18,238 nt of DNA from Actinomycetes bacterium (GCA_023437745.1 JAEZFI010000253.1:1-18238); one strand, 5' to 3'; shown: positions 1-9,354, numbered from the stretch's first letter. Made by a program: numbers and translations. Notes: a model not told the origin generated them from the sequence alone.

Positions 1-105
1 GCGGACGCCCCGGCGAAGATCGTGGCCGTCGGCCCCGACCACCCGATGGCCCAGCTGACGCCTGACCCGGACGAGTCGTCCGAACCGGGGTCGATCGCTC
101 AGTGA
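1..105 (+). CDS. C-terminal tail of an unidentified protein (partial)
   Basis: The first frame is open from the window edge to a TGA at 103-105 and encodes 34 residues, ending in an acidic, Pro/Ser-rich tail with no recognisable motif. The stop overlaps the GTG of tatC in a GTGA junction, so the two genes are very probably co-transcribed and translationally coupled. In mycobacteria the gene just before tatC is tatA, and a low-complexity charged tail would suit a TatA/TatB protein, but that rests on gene order alone. The visible residues do not establish a function. Confidence 0.55.
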   Translation, partial: ADAPAKIVAVGPDHPMAQLTPDPDESSEPGSIAQ

Positions 106-911
106 AGCTCCGCCTGAAGCGAACGCCACGCGGCGCTGAGACGACCGCGTCGCAGATGACCCTCATGGATCACCTGCGGGAGCTCCGGAACCGGCTCCTC
201 AAGGTCGTCGCCTGCGTGATCGTGCTGAGCGTCGCGGCCTACTTCCTCTACGACCCGATCTTCCGCTTCTTCACCGAGCCGTACTGCCGCAGCCTGCCGG
301 GCTCGGCGGACGAGTGCCGCTTCTACCTGACCGACGTCGTCTCGGGCTTCACCCTGCGCATGAAGGTGGCGGGCTACATGGGGGTCGTGGCCTCGATCCC
401 CGTGATCCTCTGGCACCTCTGGCAGTTCATCATGCCGGGGCTCTACAAGAACGAGCGGCGCTACGCCGTGTCGTTCGTGGCGTCGTCGCTGTGCCTGTTC
501 GCCCTCGGCGCGGGACTCGCGTACCTGACGCTCCCGACGGCGATCAGCTGGCTGACCGACGCCGCCGGCCCGGCGAGCCAGATCACCGAGATCCCCAGCC
601 CCGACCGCTACTTCTGGTTCACGGCCCTGATGATGGTGGGCTTCGGCATCGGCTTCGAGTTCCCGCTCCTGCTGATCGCCCTGCAGATGGTGGGGGTGCT
701 CAGCAACGCGACGCTGCGCAAGGGGCGGCGTCACGCCGCGGTCATCATCACGATCATCGTGGCCGTCCTGACGCCCGGCGGGGACCCGATCAGCCTCGTC
801 GTCCTCTCGGTTCCGATGTACCTGTTCTACGAAGGGGCGATCCTTGTCGGCCGGCTGTCGGAGCGCCGGGCCGGGAAGTCGGCGGACCGACCGACGGCGC
901 CGGCGTCGTGA
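102..911 (+). CDS. tatC: Sec-independent protein translocase subunit TatC
   Basis: TatC is the polytopic membrane receptor that binds twin-arginine signal peptides and, with TatA/TatB, exports folded proteins. The 269-residue product has the family signature MDHLRELRNRL at residues 22-32, the conserved first periplasmic-loop Glu in the KNERR stretch (Glu118), the FEFP motif with its conserved Glu186, and LTPGGDP at 223-229 followed by a membrane helix ending near LFYE. Hydrophobic segments around 35-50, 88-110, 122-145, 172-197, 212-224 and 230-250 fit six helices. The GTG start at 102 is chosen because it overlaps the previous stop by 4 bases and leaves the usual short cytoplasmic N-terminus. 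The Pro/Ala/Arg tail after residue 250 is cytoplasmic and variable in the family. It is coupled to helY by another GTGA overlap. Confidence 0.97.
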   Translation: MKLRLKRTPRGAETTASQMTLMDHLRELRNRLLKVVACVIVLSVAAYFLYDPIFRFFTEPYCRSLPGSADECRFYLTDVVSGFTLRMKVAGYMGVVASIPVILWHLWQFIMPGLYKNERRYAVSFVASSLCLFALGAGLAYLTLPTAISWLTDAAGPASQITEIPSPDRYFWFTALMMVGFGIGFEFPLLLIALQMVGVLSNATLRKGRRHAAVIITIIVAVLTPGGDPISLVVLSVPMYLFYEGAILVGRLSERRAGKSADRPTAPAS

Positions 912-3511
912 GCGACCACGGCTTCGAGCTGGACCGCTTCCAGCTCGACGCCATCGCTGCCCTCGACGCGGGCCGATCGGTGCTCGTCGCTGCACCCACG
1001 GGTTCGGGCAAGACGGTCGTGGCCGAGGCGGCGGTCGACCTCGCGCTCGCCGCCGGCGGGAAGACCTTCTACACGACGCCGATCAAGGCGCTGTCGAACC
1101 AGAAGTACCTCGACCTGCGTGAGCGGCTGGGTGCCGACCGCGTGGGGTTGCTGACGGGGGACAACTCGATCAACGGCGAAGCGCCGGTGGTGGTGATGAC
1201 CACCGAGGTCCTCCGCAACATGATCTACTCCCGGTCCCGGACGCTGGACGACCTGCACGTCGTCGTCCTGGACGAGGTCCACTACCTGCAGGACGCCTAC
1301 CGCGGCCCGGTGTGGGAGGAGGTGATCATCCACCTCCCGCCGAAGGTCCGGCTCGTCTGCCTCTCGGCCACGGTCTCGAACGCCGCCGAGCTGGGCGACT
1401 GGATCGAGACCGTCCGCGGCCCGACCGAGACGATCATCGAGACGGAGCGCCCCGTCGAGTTGACCTCCTGGTACATGGTCGGCGACCGGGCGAGCGAGGA
1501 CGATCACCTGATCCCGGTCCTCGTCGACGGCCGCGCGAACCCCGACGGCGCGCGGTTCACCCAGGACCCTCGGCTGACCCGCCGGGCGGGTCACGGCGGC
1601 GGCCGCCCGCGCCGTCGCTTCGTCGCGCCTCGGCGGGCCGACGTCGTGCACCGCCTCGCCGACGAGGACCTCCTGCCGGCGATCTACTTCATCTTCAGCC
1701 GTGCGGCCTGCGACGATGCGCTCGCGCACTGCCGAGATGCCGGGATGCGCTTCACCACGGGCCCGGAGCGCGAGCGCATCCGCCAGATCGTGGAGGGGCG
1801 CACGGCGCTGATCTCCGACCACGACCTCTCGCTGCTCGGCTACGACCTGTGGCTGGCGGGGCTCGAGGCGGGCATCGCCGCCCACCACGCCGGCATGATC
1901 CCCGCCTTCAAGGAGGCGGTCGAGGCGTGCTTCGTCGAGGGCCTGATCCGAGTCGTCTTCGCCACGGAGACGCTCGCGCTGGGGATCAACATGCCGGCGC
2001 GGTCGGTCGTCGTCGAGAAGCTCACCAAGTACAACGGCGAGCGTCACGAGTTCCTCACGCCGGGCGAGTTCACGCAGTTGACCGGCCGGGCCGGCCGCCG
2101 CGGCATCGACGACGAGGGGCACGCCGTCGTCCTGTGGTCGCCCTTCGTGACGTTCCAACAGGTCGCCGAGCTGGTCATGAGCCGCAGCTTCCCGCTCACC
2201 TCGTCGTTCCGGACGACCTACAACATGGCGGCCAACCTGATCCTCCGCTACGAGCGGGACGAGGCGATCGACATCCTCGGCCTGTCCTTCGCCCAGTTCC
2301 AGGCCGACCGGGCGCTCGTCGGCCTCCAGCGACGTCTCGTCGACGAGCGGGCGCGACGGGACCGGCTCGCCGAGGCGGCGGCGTGCGAGCGGGGCGATGC
2401 CTCGACCTACGCCGAGCTGGTGCAGCGCCGAGCCAAGGCGCAGCGCGACCACCCCGACGGCCGCCGAGCCGTCGAGCGGGCCCTCGCCATGCTGCGACCG
2501 GGGGACATCATCGACCTGCCGAGCGGCGACGGTCCGGGCCTGGTGATCTCGGTGGCCTACCGGTCGAAGGGAGCCTTGCGCCTCCGGGCCGTCGCAGCCT
2601 CCGGCGAGGTCCACAGCGCTGTTCCCGCCGACTTCGACCAGCCGCCTCACCCCCTGGGCTTCGCTCCGGTGCCGGCGCCGTTCAACCCCGCCGAGCGCTG
2701 GTTCCTCGACGAGTGCGCGGAGCTGGTCCGCACGGCCCCGCTCAACCGGGCCGCTCGACGCCGCACCGGGAAGTCGTCGGCGTTCAGCCGCCTCGAGAAG
2801 GAGCTCGAGGAGCACCCGGTCCACCGCTGTCCCGAACGCGAGGTGCACCTCGCGGCGCTCGGGCAGCTCCGCACACTGGAGCGGGCGGTCGAGGACCTCC
2901 AGGCCGCCGTGGCGAGGCGGCAGGGCTCCGTCGTGCGCCGGTTCGAGGCGGTCATCGACCTGATGACGAAGTGGGGCCTGGTGTCGTCGTGGTCGCTGAC
3001 CTCGACCGGCAGGATGCTGGCGACCGTGTACCACGAGTGCGATCTGGTGATCGCGGAGGGGCTCTCGTCGGGGGTGTTCGACGACCTCCACCCCGACGAG
3101 CTGGCGGCGGTCGTCAGCAGCATGACCTACGAGGAACGGCGCTCCGACGGTCCGCGCCGGCCTCCGATGCCGGCGGGCGACGTCGCGGGGCGCATCCACC
3201 GGCTGACGGCGATCGCTGGGCGACTCGGCGCGGCGGAGCGGGAGCGTGGCCTTCCCGTGACGCGTCAGCCGGATGCCGGCTTCGCCTTCGCGGCGTACCA
3301 CTGGGCGAGGGGCCTCGACTTCGAGGACGTGCTCGACGACGACCTGTCTGCGGGGGACTTCGTCCGCAACATCAAGGTGCTCGCCGACCTCCTCCGCCAG
3401 TTCGAGCTGGTCGCGCCACGACCTGCCACACGCGAGGCCGCCCGCCTGGCGGCCGACGCGATCGTGCGGGGCGTCGTGGCCGCGTCGTCCGAGATCGCAG
3501 GGTCGGTGTGA
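908..3511 (+). CDS. helY: Ski2-like DEAD/DEAH-box RNA helicase HelY
   Basis: This is an 867-residue superfamily 2 helicase of the Ski2/Mtr4 type, expected to unwind RNA using ATP in the cytoplasm. Visible motifs are the Q-like FQLDAI (11-16), Walker A APTGSGKT (29-36), motif Ia around TTPIKALSNQ, Walker B DEVH (122-125), motif III SAT (153-155), and motif VI QLTGRAGRRG (390-399) after the Ski2-type GINMPARSVV. An Arg-rich linker lies between the two RecA domains near residues 215-245. The C-terminus carries a DSHCT-type helical domain ending in a GDFVRNIKVLADLLRQFE stretch near 815-832. The M. tuberculosis HelY is slightly longer, about 900 residues. The frame is open further upstream to 314, but that part lies inside tatC; the GTG at 908 gives a GTGA overlap and places the helicase core correctly. 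The tatC-helY order matches mycobacteria. The precise RNA substrate is not known from the sequence. Confidence 0.95.
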   Translation: MSDHGFELDRFQLDAIAALDAGRSVLVAAPTGSGKTVVAEAAVDLALAAGGKTFYTTPIKALSNQKYLDLRERLGADRVGLLTGDNSINGEAPVVVMTTEVLRNMIYSRSRTLDDLHVVVLDEVHYLQDAYRGPVWEEVIIHLPPKVRLVCLSATVSNAAELGDWIETVRGPTETIIETERPVELTSWYMVGDRASEDDHLIPVLVDGRANPDGARFTQDPRLTRRAGHGGGRPRRRFVAPRRADVVHRLADEDLLPAIYFIFSRAACDDALAHCRDAGMRFTTGPERERIRQIVEGRTALISDHDLSLLGYDLWLAGLEAGIAAHHAGMIPAFKEAVEACFVEGLIRVVFATETLALGINMPARSVVVEKLTKYNGERHEFLTPGEFTQLTGRAGRRGIDDEGHAVVLWSPFVTFQQVAELVMSRSFPLTSSFRTTYNMAANLILRYERDEAIDILGLSFAQFQADRALVGLQRRLVDERARRDRLAEAAACERGDASTYAELVQRRAKAQRDHPDGRRAVERALAMLRPGDIIDLPSGDGPGLVISVAYRSKGALRLRAVAASGEVHSAVPADFDQPPHPLGFAPVPAPFNPAERWFLDECAELVRTAPLNRAARRRTGKSSAFSRLEKELEEHPVHRCPEREVHLAALGQLRTLERAVEDLQAAVARRQGSVVRRFEAVIDLMTKWGLVSSWSLTSTGRMLATVYHECDLVIAEGLSSGVFDDLHPDELAAVVSSMTYEERRSDGPRRPPMPAGDVAGRIHRLTAIAGRLGAAERERGLPVTRQPDAGFAFAAYHWARGLDFEDVLDDDLSAGDFVRNIKVLADLLRQFELVAPRPATREAARLAADAIVRGVVAASSEIAGSV

Positions 3512-4110
3512 CGATCGAGCGCGGGCGGCCGTGGGGTCACCCGGGCCGGTGGGAGGAGGGCACGCCGTTCGCCGGCGACGACGCAGCCCTCGCCGCGCTG
3601 GTGGAGGTGGGCAGCACGGCCACGCCGATCGGTCTGCTGGGCGGCGACCTGCACCGCACGCTCGGCTCACCGCCGCCCGAACGTCTCCGCTCCGACGAGG
3701 CGATGGTGTTCCCCATGGACGCGCTCGAGGTGCGCCTCGACGAGGAGCCACCCCTGATGGCGGTCGCCCACGTGGTGGCACGGGCCGGCGCGTGGTGGCG
3801 CCGCCAGACCGTCGCCGCCATGAACGCCGCCTTCGTCGGCGACCTGAACCTCGGCCCGCGGGCCCACCCCGACGACGGGTTGGTCGACGTGACCGTCGGT
3901 CGTCTGCCCTTTCGTGACGCCGTGGCGGCTCGGAGCCGCATGCTCTCGGGGAGCCACGTGCCCCATCCCGCGCTGGCGACGACACGGGCCCGGCGCTGGG
4001 AGATCGAGCTGACGAAGACGACGCCGGTGTTCGTGGACGGCGTCCGCCGGGGCGATGCCCGGCGCATCGCCATCGAGGTCCTGCCGGACCGCTTCGAGGT
4101 GGTCTGCTGA
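3508..4110 (+). CDS. Diacylglycerol kinase-like protein lacking the catalytic half
   Basis: The 200-residue product looks like the second half of the YegS/DgkB lipid kinase family. Residues 40-53 (PIGLLGGDLHRTLG) resemble the family's PLGxxPxGTGNDxARxLG segment, and Asn106 through VDV at 126-128, including GPRAHPDDGLVDV, matches the C-terminal beta-sandwich signature with its DDG(L)xDV. VFVDG at 174-178 corresponds to the usual late VDGE strand. The N-terminal nucleotide-binding domain with its GGDGT motif is absent, because the gene starts directly at the helY stop. The start is GTG at 3508, a 4-base overlap. A kinase activity is therefore unlikely; a lipid-binding or regulatory role, or partnership with a full kinase, is inference. 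No frameshift is evident: the upstream sequence in this frame is a helY shadow, not lost kinase sequence. Confidence 0.72.
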   Translation: MTIERGRPWGHPGRWEEGTPFAGDDAALAALVEVGSTATPIGLLGGDLHRTLGSPPPERLRSDEAMVFPMDALEVRLDEEPPLMAVAHVVARAGAWWRRQTVAAMNAAFVGDLNLGPRAHPDDGLVDVTVGRLPFRDAVAARSRMLSGSHVPHPALATTRARRWEIELTKTTPVFVDGVRRGDARRIAIEVLPDRFEVVC

Positions 4111-4129
4111 TCTGCCGCGCCCGACACGG

Positions 4130-4157
4130 TGTCGATGGTCGGCGGGATCGCTACCGT
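4130..4157 (+). promoter_or_regulatory. Putative promoter of the MDR dehydrogenase gene
   Basis: A TGTCGA box (4130-4135) is followed 16 bases later by TACCGT (4152-4157), a TANNNT-type actinobacterial -10 element. Only 8 bases separate it from the ATG at 4166 and there is no Shine-Dalgarno sequence, which suggests an mRNA that begins at or next to the start codon. The -35 match is weak. Confidence 0.5.
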
Positions 4158-4165
4158 GAGGCCTC

Positions 4166-5164
4166 ATGTTGGCGTGGCACCTCGAAGAGTCCCCAGGCGA
4201 GTACGTGTGGGGGGAGGTGCCCACACCCGAGCCCGGGCCCGGCGAGGTGCGCATCTCGGTGCGGGCGTCGGCGCTGAATCACATCGACATCTGGATGACA
4301 CGCGGCATGCCGAAACCCCGTGCCTTCCCCCACGTGTCGGGGTCGGACGTGGCCGGTGTGATCGACTCGGTGGGTCCCGGGGTCACGCGCTGGCAGCAGG
4401 GCGACGAGGTCGTGATGGAGGCGACGGTCACGAGCCTCGATGCGATCCTGGAGCTGGGCATCGACAACGTGATCGACCCCGGGATGCACCTGCTCGGTGA
4501 GCACCAGTGGGGTGGCCACGCGGAGTACGTCGTGGTCCCGGAGTGGCATCCCGTCCGGAAGCCCGAGAACCTCTCGTGGGCCGAGTGCGCCGCCTACCCC
4601 GTGGCGTACGTGACCGCCTGGCGGATGCTGCGCAAGGCCCGCGTCCAGGCGGGCGACACCGTGCTCGTCATCGGCATCGGCGGCGGTGTGGCCACGGCAG
4701 CGCTGGTCCTCGGCAACTACCTCGGTGCGAAGGTCTACGTGACCAGCCGTGACGAGGCGAAGCGGTCGCAGGGGATCGCGCTCGGCGCGCTCGACGCGTT
4801 CGACTCGGGTGGCAGGTTCCCCGTCGCGGCGGACGTGGTGATCGACAGCGTCGGCAGCGCCACCTGGGAGTCCGCGATCCGCTCCCTGCGCAACGGTGGC
4901 CGGTACGTCACCTGCGGCGGGACGTCAGGGGTCGAGGTGCCGCTCCAGCTGCCCAGGGTCTTCTTCAAGCACCTCGAGATCATCGGTGTCACCACCGGGT
5001 CGCACCAGGAGTTCGTGAAGGTCACCGAGATCCTTGCCGAGGGCGAGGTGCCGGTGATCATCGACGAGGTCCTCCCGTTCTCGAACTACCCCGACGCCCT
5101 GGCCCGCCTCGCGAAGGGCGACCAGCTGGGCAAGCTCGTCCTCGACCACCAGCGCACGGAGTGA
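4166..5164 (+). CDS. MDR-family NAD(P)-dependent dehydrogenase / quinone oxidoreductase-like
   Basis: The 332-residue product is a complete medium-chain dehydrogenase/reductase. It has the GroES-like N-domain (residues 1-125, with NHID at 38-41, HVSGSDVAGVI and the late LLGEHQWGGHAEYV) and a Rossmann domain with the nucleotide-binding IGIGGGVATAA near 169-179. The catalytic zinc Cys seen in alcohol dehydrogenases is replaced by the Asn-His-Ile-Asp type sequence of quinone oxidoreductases, and the structural-zinc lobe (about 85-108) has no cysteines although its length is kept. Reduction of a quinone or enone with NADPH is the likely chemistry; the substrate is unknown. The ATG is 8 bases after a TANNNT box. 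The M20 gene follows 7 bases after its stop, so the two probably form an operon. Confidence 0.88.
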   Translation: MLAWHLEESPGEYVWGEVPTPEPGPGEVRISVRASALNHIDIWMTRGMPKPRAFPHVSGSDVAGVIDSVGPGVTRWQQGDEVVMEATVTSLDAILELGIDNVIDPGMHLLGEHQWGGHAEYVVVPEWHPVRKPENLSWAECAAYPVAYVTAWRMLRKARVQAGDTVLVIGIGGGVATAALVLGNYLGAKVYVTSRDEAKRSQGIALGALDAFDSGGRFPVAADVVIDSVGSATWESAIRSLRNGGRYVTCGGTSGVEVPLQLPRVFFKHLEIIGVTTGSHQEFVKVTEILAEGEVPVIIDEVLPFSNYPDALARLAKGDQLGKLVLDHQRTE

Positions 5165-5171
5165 CGCCGCA

Positions 5172-6359
5172 GTGACCGACCACGACGCTGCGATCGCGTC
5201 CGTCACGGCGGACGTGGCGTCGCGATCCGGGGCGCTGCTGGACATCTCGCACGACATCTGGGAGCACCCGGAGCTCTGCTTCGAGGAGCGCCACGCACAC
5301 GCCGTCCTCACCGAGGCGATCGAGGCGGCCGGGATCCCGGTCGAGCGCTCGGCGTTCGGTCTCGACACGGCGTTCCGGGCGACGGTCGGCGACGGGACCG
5401 GCCCCACCGTCGCGATCTGCCTGGAGTTCGACGCACTGCCCGCGATCGGGCACGCCTGCGGACACAACGTGATCGCCGCCGCGGGCCTCGGCGCCGGCCT
5501 GGCGGCTGCGCGGGTGGCCGAGGAGCTCGGCGGGACCGTCGTGTTCCTCGGGACCCCGGCCGAAGAGGGCGGCGGCGGCAAGATCGCCATGATCGACCGG
5601 GGTGCCCTCCACGGCGTGGACCTCGCGCTGATGATCCATCCGGCCGACGCCGAGCTGGACTCGTTCCGGGCGATCGCCGTGCACGAGCTGCACTGCGAGT
5701 TCCACGGCGTGCCGTCCCACGCCGCCGCCGCTCCCGAGCAGGGTCGCAACGCCCTCGACGCCGCGGTGGCGGCGTACCAGAACGTCGCTGCGCTCCGGCA
5801 GCACATCGGCGCCGACGAGCGGATCCACGGCATCTTCACGCACGGCGGCGACAAGCCGAACGTGGTGCCCCACCGGGCAGCGCAGCAGTGGTACGTCCGG
5901 TCCGGCAGCATCGCGTCGCTCGAGCAGCTCGAGCCGCGGTTCCTGGCCTGCCTCGAGGGCGGAGCGCTCGCCGCGGGTTGCACGGTCGAGCACCGATGGG
6001 TCACGCCCCCGTACGACTCGCTGGTGGACATCCCGGCGTTGAAGGAGCGCTACCGGGTGCACCAGGCGGCGCGCGGGCGCACGGTGTTGCCGGTCGAGTC
6101 GAGGCCGCAGCTGATGGGCTCGACCGACATGGGCAACGTCAGCCACAGGGTCCCCTCCCTGCACCCGATGGTGCAGGTCGCCCCCGACGGGATCGCCATC
6201 CACACCCCCGAGTTCGCCGGCTTCGCGCGCGGTCCCGAGGGCGACAGAGCGGTCGTGGACGGGGCGGTGGTCCTGGCCTCGCTCGTGGTCGATCTCTTCG
6301 CTGACGCGGCACTGCGCGACGCCGCGGCGACCCAGTTCCGGGCGGCCGTCGGGCGCTGA
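5172..6359 (+). CDS. M20-family amidohydrolase / metallopeptidase
   Basis: The 395-residue product belongs to the M20D branch (aminoacylase, p-aminobenzoyl-glutamate hydrolase, PM20D2-like dipeptidase), which uses metal ions to cleave an amide bond. The metal-site motif GHACGHN is at residues 93-99 (Cys96, His98), the catalytic Glu pair in TPAEEGGGGK at 128-137, a further ligand candidate in MIHP (His156), the dimerisation-domain GVPSHAA at 179-185, and the late GSTDMGNVSH (316-325) and HTPEF (344-348). There is no signal peptide, so it is cytoplasmic. The GTG at 5172 is preceded by GGAG (5158-5161) within the end of the upstream gene, 10 bases away. The PM20D2/AbgB-like look suggests a small dipeptide or acyl-amino acid substrate; this is inference. 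Confidence 0.9.
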   Translation: MTDHDAAIASVTADVASRSGALLDISHDIWEHPELCFEERHAHAVLTEAIEAAGIPVERSAFGLDTAFRATVGDGTGPTVAICLEFDALPAIGHACGHNVIAAAGLGAGLAAARVAEELGGTVVFLGTPAEEGGGGKIAMIDRGALHGVDLALMIHPADAELDSFRAIAVHELHCEFHGVPSHAAAAPEQGRNALDAAVAAYQNVAALRQHIGADERIHGIFTHGGDKPNVVPHRAAQQWYVRSGSIASLEQLEPRFLACLEGGALAAGCTVEHRWVTPPYDSLVDIPALKERYRVHQAARGRTVLPVESRPQLMGSTDMGNVSHRVPSLHPMVQVAPDGIAIHTPEFAGFARGPEGDRAVVDGAVVLASLVVDLFADAALRDAAATQFRAAVGR

Positions 6360-6361
6360 GA

Positions 6362-6376
6362 CGGCCCATCGGGCCG
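6362..6376. terminator. GC-rich hairpin after the M20 gene, possible terminator
   Basis: CGGCCC-ATC-GGGCCG is a perfect 6-base stem with a 3-base loop starting 2 bases after the amidohydrolase stop codon. There is no U-tract, which is common for actinobacterial terminator-like hairpins. It separates the 4166-6359 unit from the ThyX-like gene. Confidence 0.4.
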
Positions 6377-6422
6377 ACCGCGGGGCCGCCGCCGGGTCCG
6401 CGGACGCGTCCCGCATCGGGCC

Positions 6423-6428
6423 TAGTGT
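6423..6428 (+). promoter_or_regulatory. -10 element (TAGTGT) of the ThyX-like gene
   Basis: TAGTGT fits TANNNT and ends 8 bases before the GTG at 6437, with no Shine-Dalgarno sequence between them. It supports both a leaderless transcript and the choice of 6437 over the upstream in-frame GTG at 6425, which lies inside the box. Confidence 0.5.
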
Positions 6429-6436
6429 CGGGCGCC

Positions 6437-8059
<1,623 letters not shown>

Positions 8060-8103
8060 CCAAATTTCCCGCTGAGGTGCCACGCGGCCCCGGACTCTGT
8101 GCG

Positions 8104-8109
8104 TATGAT
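8104..8109 (+). promoter_or_regulatory. -10 element (TATGAT) before the acidic DUF4193-like gene
   Basis: TATGAT is the best match to the bacterial -10 consensus in the 97-base gap after the ThyX-like gene. No convincing -35 box lies 16-18 bases upstream. It would give a leader of about 40 bases. Confidence 0.5.
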
Positions 8110-8139
8110 TCCGGCCGCATCGGGCAGGAGACCTGCGCC

Positions 8140-8148
8140 GGAAGGAAG
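8140..8148 (+). promoter_or_regulatory. Strong ribosome binding site GGAAGGAAG
   Basis: This purine run lies 8 bases before the GTG at 8157 and decides that start over the in-frame ATG at 8169. It is one of few clear Shine-Dalgarno sequences in the window. Confidence 0.65.
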
Positions 8149-8156
8149 TCGAAACG

Positions 8157-8663
8157 GTGGTTGACGAGATGGACGAGGAGTTCGAGGCGGAGCCCGAGGA
8201 GCTCGACGAGGACCTCGAGGCCGACGACGACCTCGAGGAGGAGTTCGACGACGACGGCGAGGTCGATCCGGATGCCGTGGTCGAGGACGACGTCGCCGAG
8301 GCGGAGGACGAGGACGAGGCCGAGCCGGAGGTGCCCACGCGGCGCAAGCGCGCTGCGGGCGACGAGGAAGACGAAGAAGACGAGGAAGCCGATCCCGACG
8401 ACGTCGAAGAGGACCTCGACACGATCCTGAAGGACCGGATCGCCTCGGGCGACGACCTCGACGAGGAGGAAGAGGAAGAGGTCCCCGACCGCAACGACCC
8501 CGACGCCGCCGACGGTGTCGCTGCGAAGAAGGAGGGGGAGTTCACCTGCCCCGGGTGCTTCATGATCGTCCACCCCCGCCAGTTCGGCCGACGCGACAAC
8601 ATGGTCTGCCCCGAGGGCTACGACCCCTGTCCCGCCATGGAGATCGTCCTGACGATGCGCTGA
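8157..8663 (+). CDS. Very acidic DUF4193-like protein with C-terminal zinc ribbon
   Basis: The 168-residue product starts with about 120 residues dominated by Asp and Glu, almost certainly disordered, with only a short basic patch (TRRKRAA, 61-67) and a DLDTILKDRIA segment at 87-96. It ends in EFTCPGCFMIVHPRQF with Cys131/Cys134 and a second pair, Cys151/Cys158, consistent with a small zinc-binding knuckle. The FTCxxCFxxxHxxQ pattern is that of the actinobacterial DUF4193 family, whose members are usually about 100 residues, so the acidic N-terminus is extended here. The function of the family is not established, and the acidity may reflect binding to a basic partner. It has its own promoter and ribosome binding site, and the lysine-rich protein gene follows within 60 bases. 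Confidence 0.8.
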   Translation: MVDEMDEEFEAEPEELDEDLEADDDLEEEFDDDGEVDPDAVVEDDVAEAEDEDEAEPEVPTRRKRAAGDEEDEEDEEADPDDVEEDLDTILKDRIASGDDLDEEEEEEVPDRNDPDAADGVAAKKEGEFTCPGCFMIVHPRQFGRRDNMVCPEGYDPCPAMEIVLTMR

Positions 8664-8718
8664 GCCGCACCCGCGACCGGACGTGCAGCGGCATCGTCCA
8701 CTGGTGCAGTATCTGCCG

Positions 8719-9354
8719 GTGAACGAGGCCACGTCCCCCATCGACACCGTCCTGTCCGTCGTCCGCGACCTGGCGGAGGAGGCCAGCGGTGTCGTCCCTC
8801 GCCTCGTGCGCAGGACCCGTGACCAGATCGCCGTGGGCGTCACGCTCGTGGAGCGCCTGACGGGCTGCGGCTCCCCGGGCACGACGGACGCGGAGGAGCC
8901 GATCAGCCCGGTCGCCTCGATCGTGCGGCACGACGCAGTGGCCGACCTCGAGGACGACCTCGCGGACGTCGCACCGATCGGCACCGCTGCCAAGAAGGCG
9001 CCGGCGAAGAAGTCCGCAGCGAAGAAGGCGCCGGCCAAGAAGTCACCGGCGAAGAAGGCCCCTGCCAAGAAGGCCGCGGCGAAGAAGGCGCCGGCCGCGA
9101 GCGCGGCGGGAGCCTCGGCCTCAGCGCTCAGCCCGGTCACCACACCGCCGCCCGCCGACGTCGTCGACGCCGTCCCCGCCGCCGCCGATCTCCCGATCGC
9201 CGGCTACGACATCCTCGCCGCGTCGCAGGTCATCGCACGGCTGGACGGCATGGACGCCGGGGACCTCGACCTGATCCGGCGCTACGAGGCCGCCAACCGG
9301 AACCGACGGACCATCCTCGGCCGCGTCGGGCAGCTGCTTCGACCGCAGGGATGA
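8719..9354 (+). CDS. Lysine/alanine-repeat protein with actinobacterial LPIAGYD C-terminal domain
   Basis: The 211-residue product has an N-terminal helical segment (about residues 6-48, IDTVLSVVRDLAEEASG onward), an acidic linker, a run of KKAPAKK-type repeats (90-126), an Ala/Pro linker, and a C-terminal LPIAGYD...LIRRYEAANRNRRTIL domain (158-207) of a kind I associate with actinobacterial surface- or lipid-associated small proteins. The Lys/Ala/Pro repeats resemble the tails of HBHA and histone H1-like proteins and should bind polyanions such as DNA, heparin-like glycans or an acidic protein. In-frame GTG codons at 8683, 8704 and 8719 are all possible and none has a Shine-Dalgarno sequence. 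8719 is preferred because CAGTAT (8707-8712) ends 6 bases upstream and the protein then begins at the helix. The GNAT gene overlaps its stop (ATGA). Confidence 0.72.
   Translation: MNEATSPIDTVLSVVRDLAEEASGVVPRLVRRTRDQIAVGVTLVERLTGCGSPGTTDAEEPISPVASIVRHDAVADLEDDLADVAPIGTAAKKAPAKKSAAKKAPAKKSPAKKAPAKKAAAKKAPAASAAGASASALSPVTTPPPADVVDAVPAAADLPIAGYDILAASQVIARLDGMDAGDLDLIRRYEAANRNRRTILGRVGQLLRPQG
8986..9096 (+). repeat. Degenerate in-frame repeat encoding KKAPAKK units
   Basis: The stretch contains successive AAGAAGGCGCC-like units that encode Lys-Lys-Ala-Pro/Ser-Ala repeats. The repetition is entirely explained by the protein; there are no spacers. Confidence 0.85.

Noticed and set aside
314..907. 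Upstream extension of the helY frame
   Set aside because: It lies in tatC in another frame, has no helicase-like sequence, and the GTG at 908 gives the coupled GTGA start.
1312..3507. Long in-frame extension upstream of the DGK-like gene
   Set aside because: It is a low-complexity shadow of helY; kinase-like sequence appears only after 3508.
827..3985. Minus-strand open frame of about 1050 codons opposite helY
   Set aside because: Its Arg/Pro/Gly-rich product has no motifs and mirrors the codon structure of helY and the next gene; long antisense frames are expected at this GC content.
6425..6436. Upstream GTG start for the ThyX-like gene
   Set aside because: It overlaps the TAGTGT box and adds only four residues; the GTG at 6437 fits the spacing seen at other starts.
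8986..9096. Regular short repeats that might suggest a CRISPR array or a minisatellite
   Set aside because: There are no spacers and the units follow codon phase, encoding Lys/Ala/Pro repeats.
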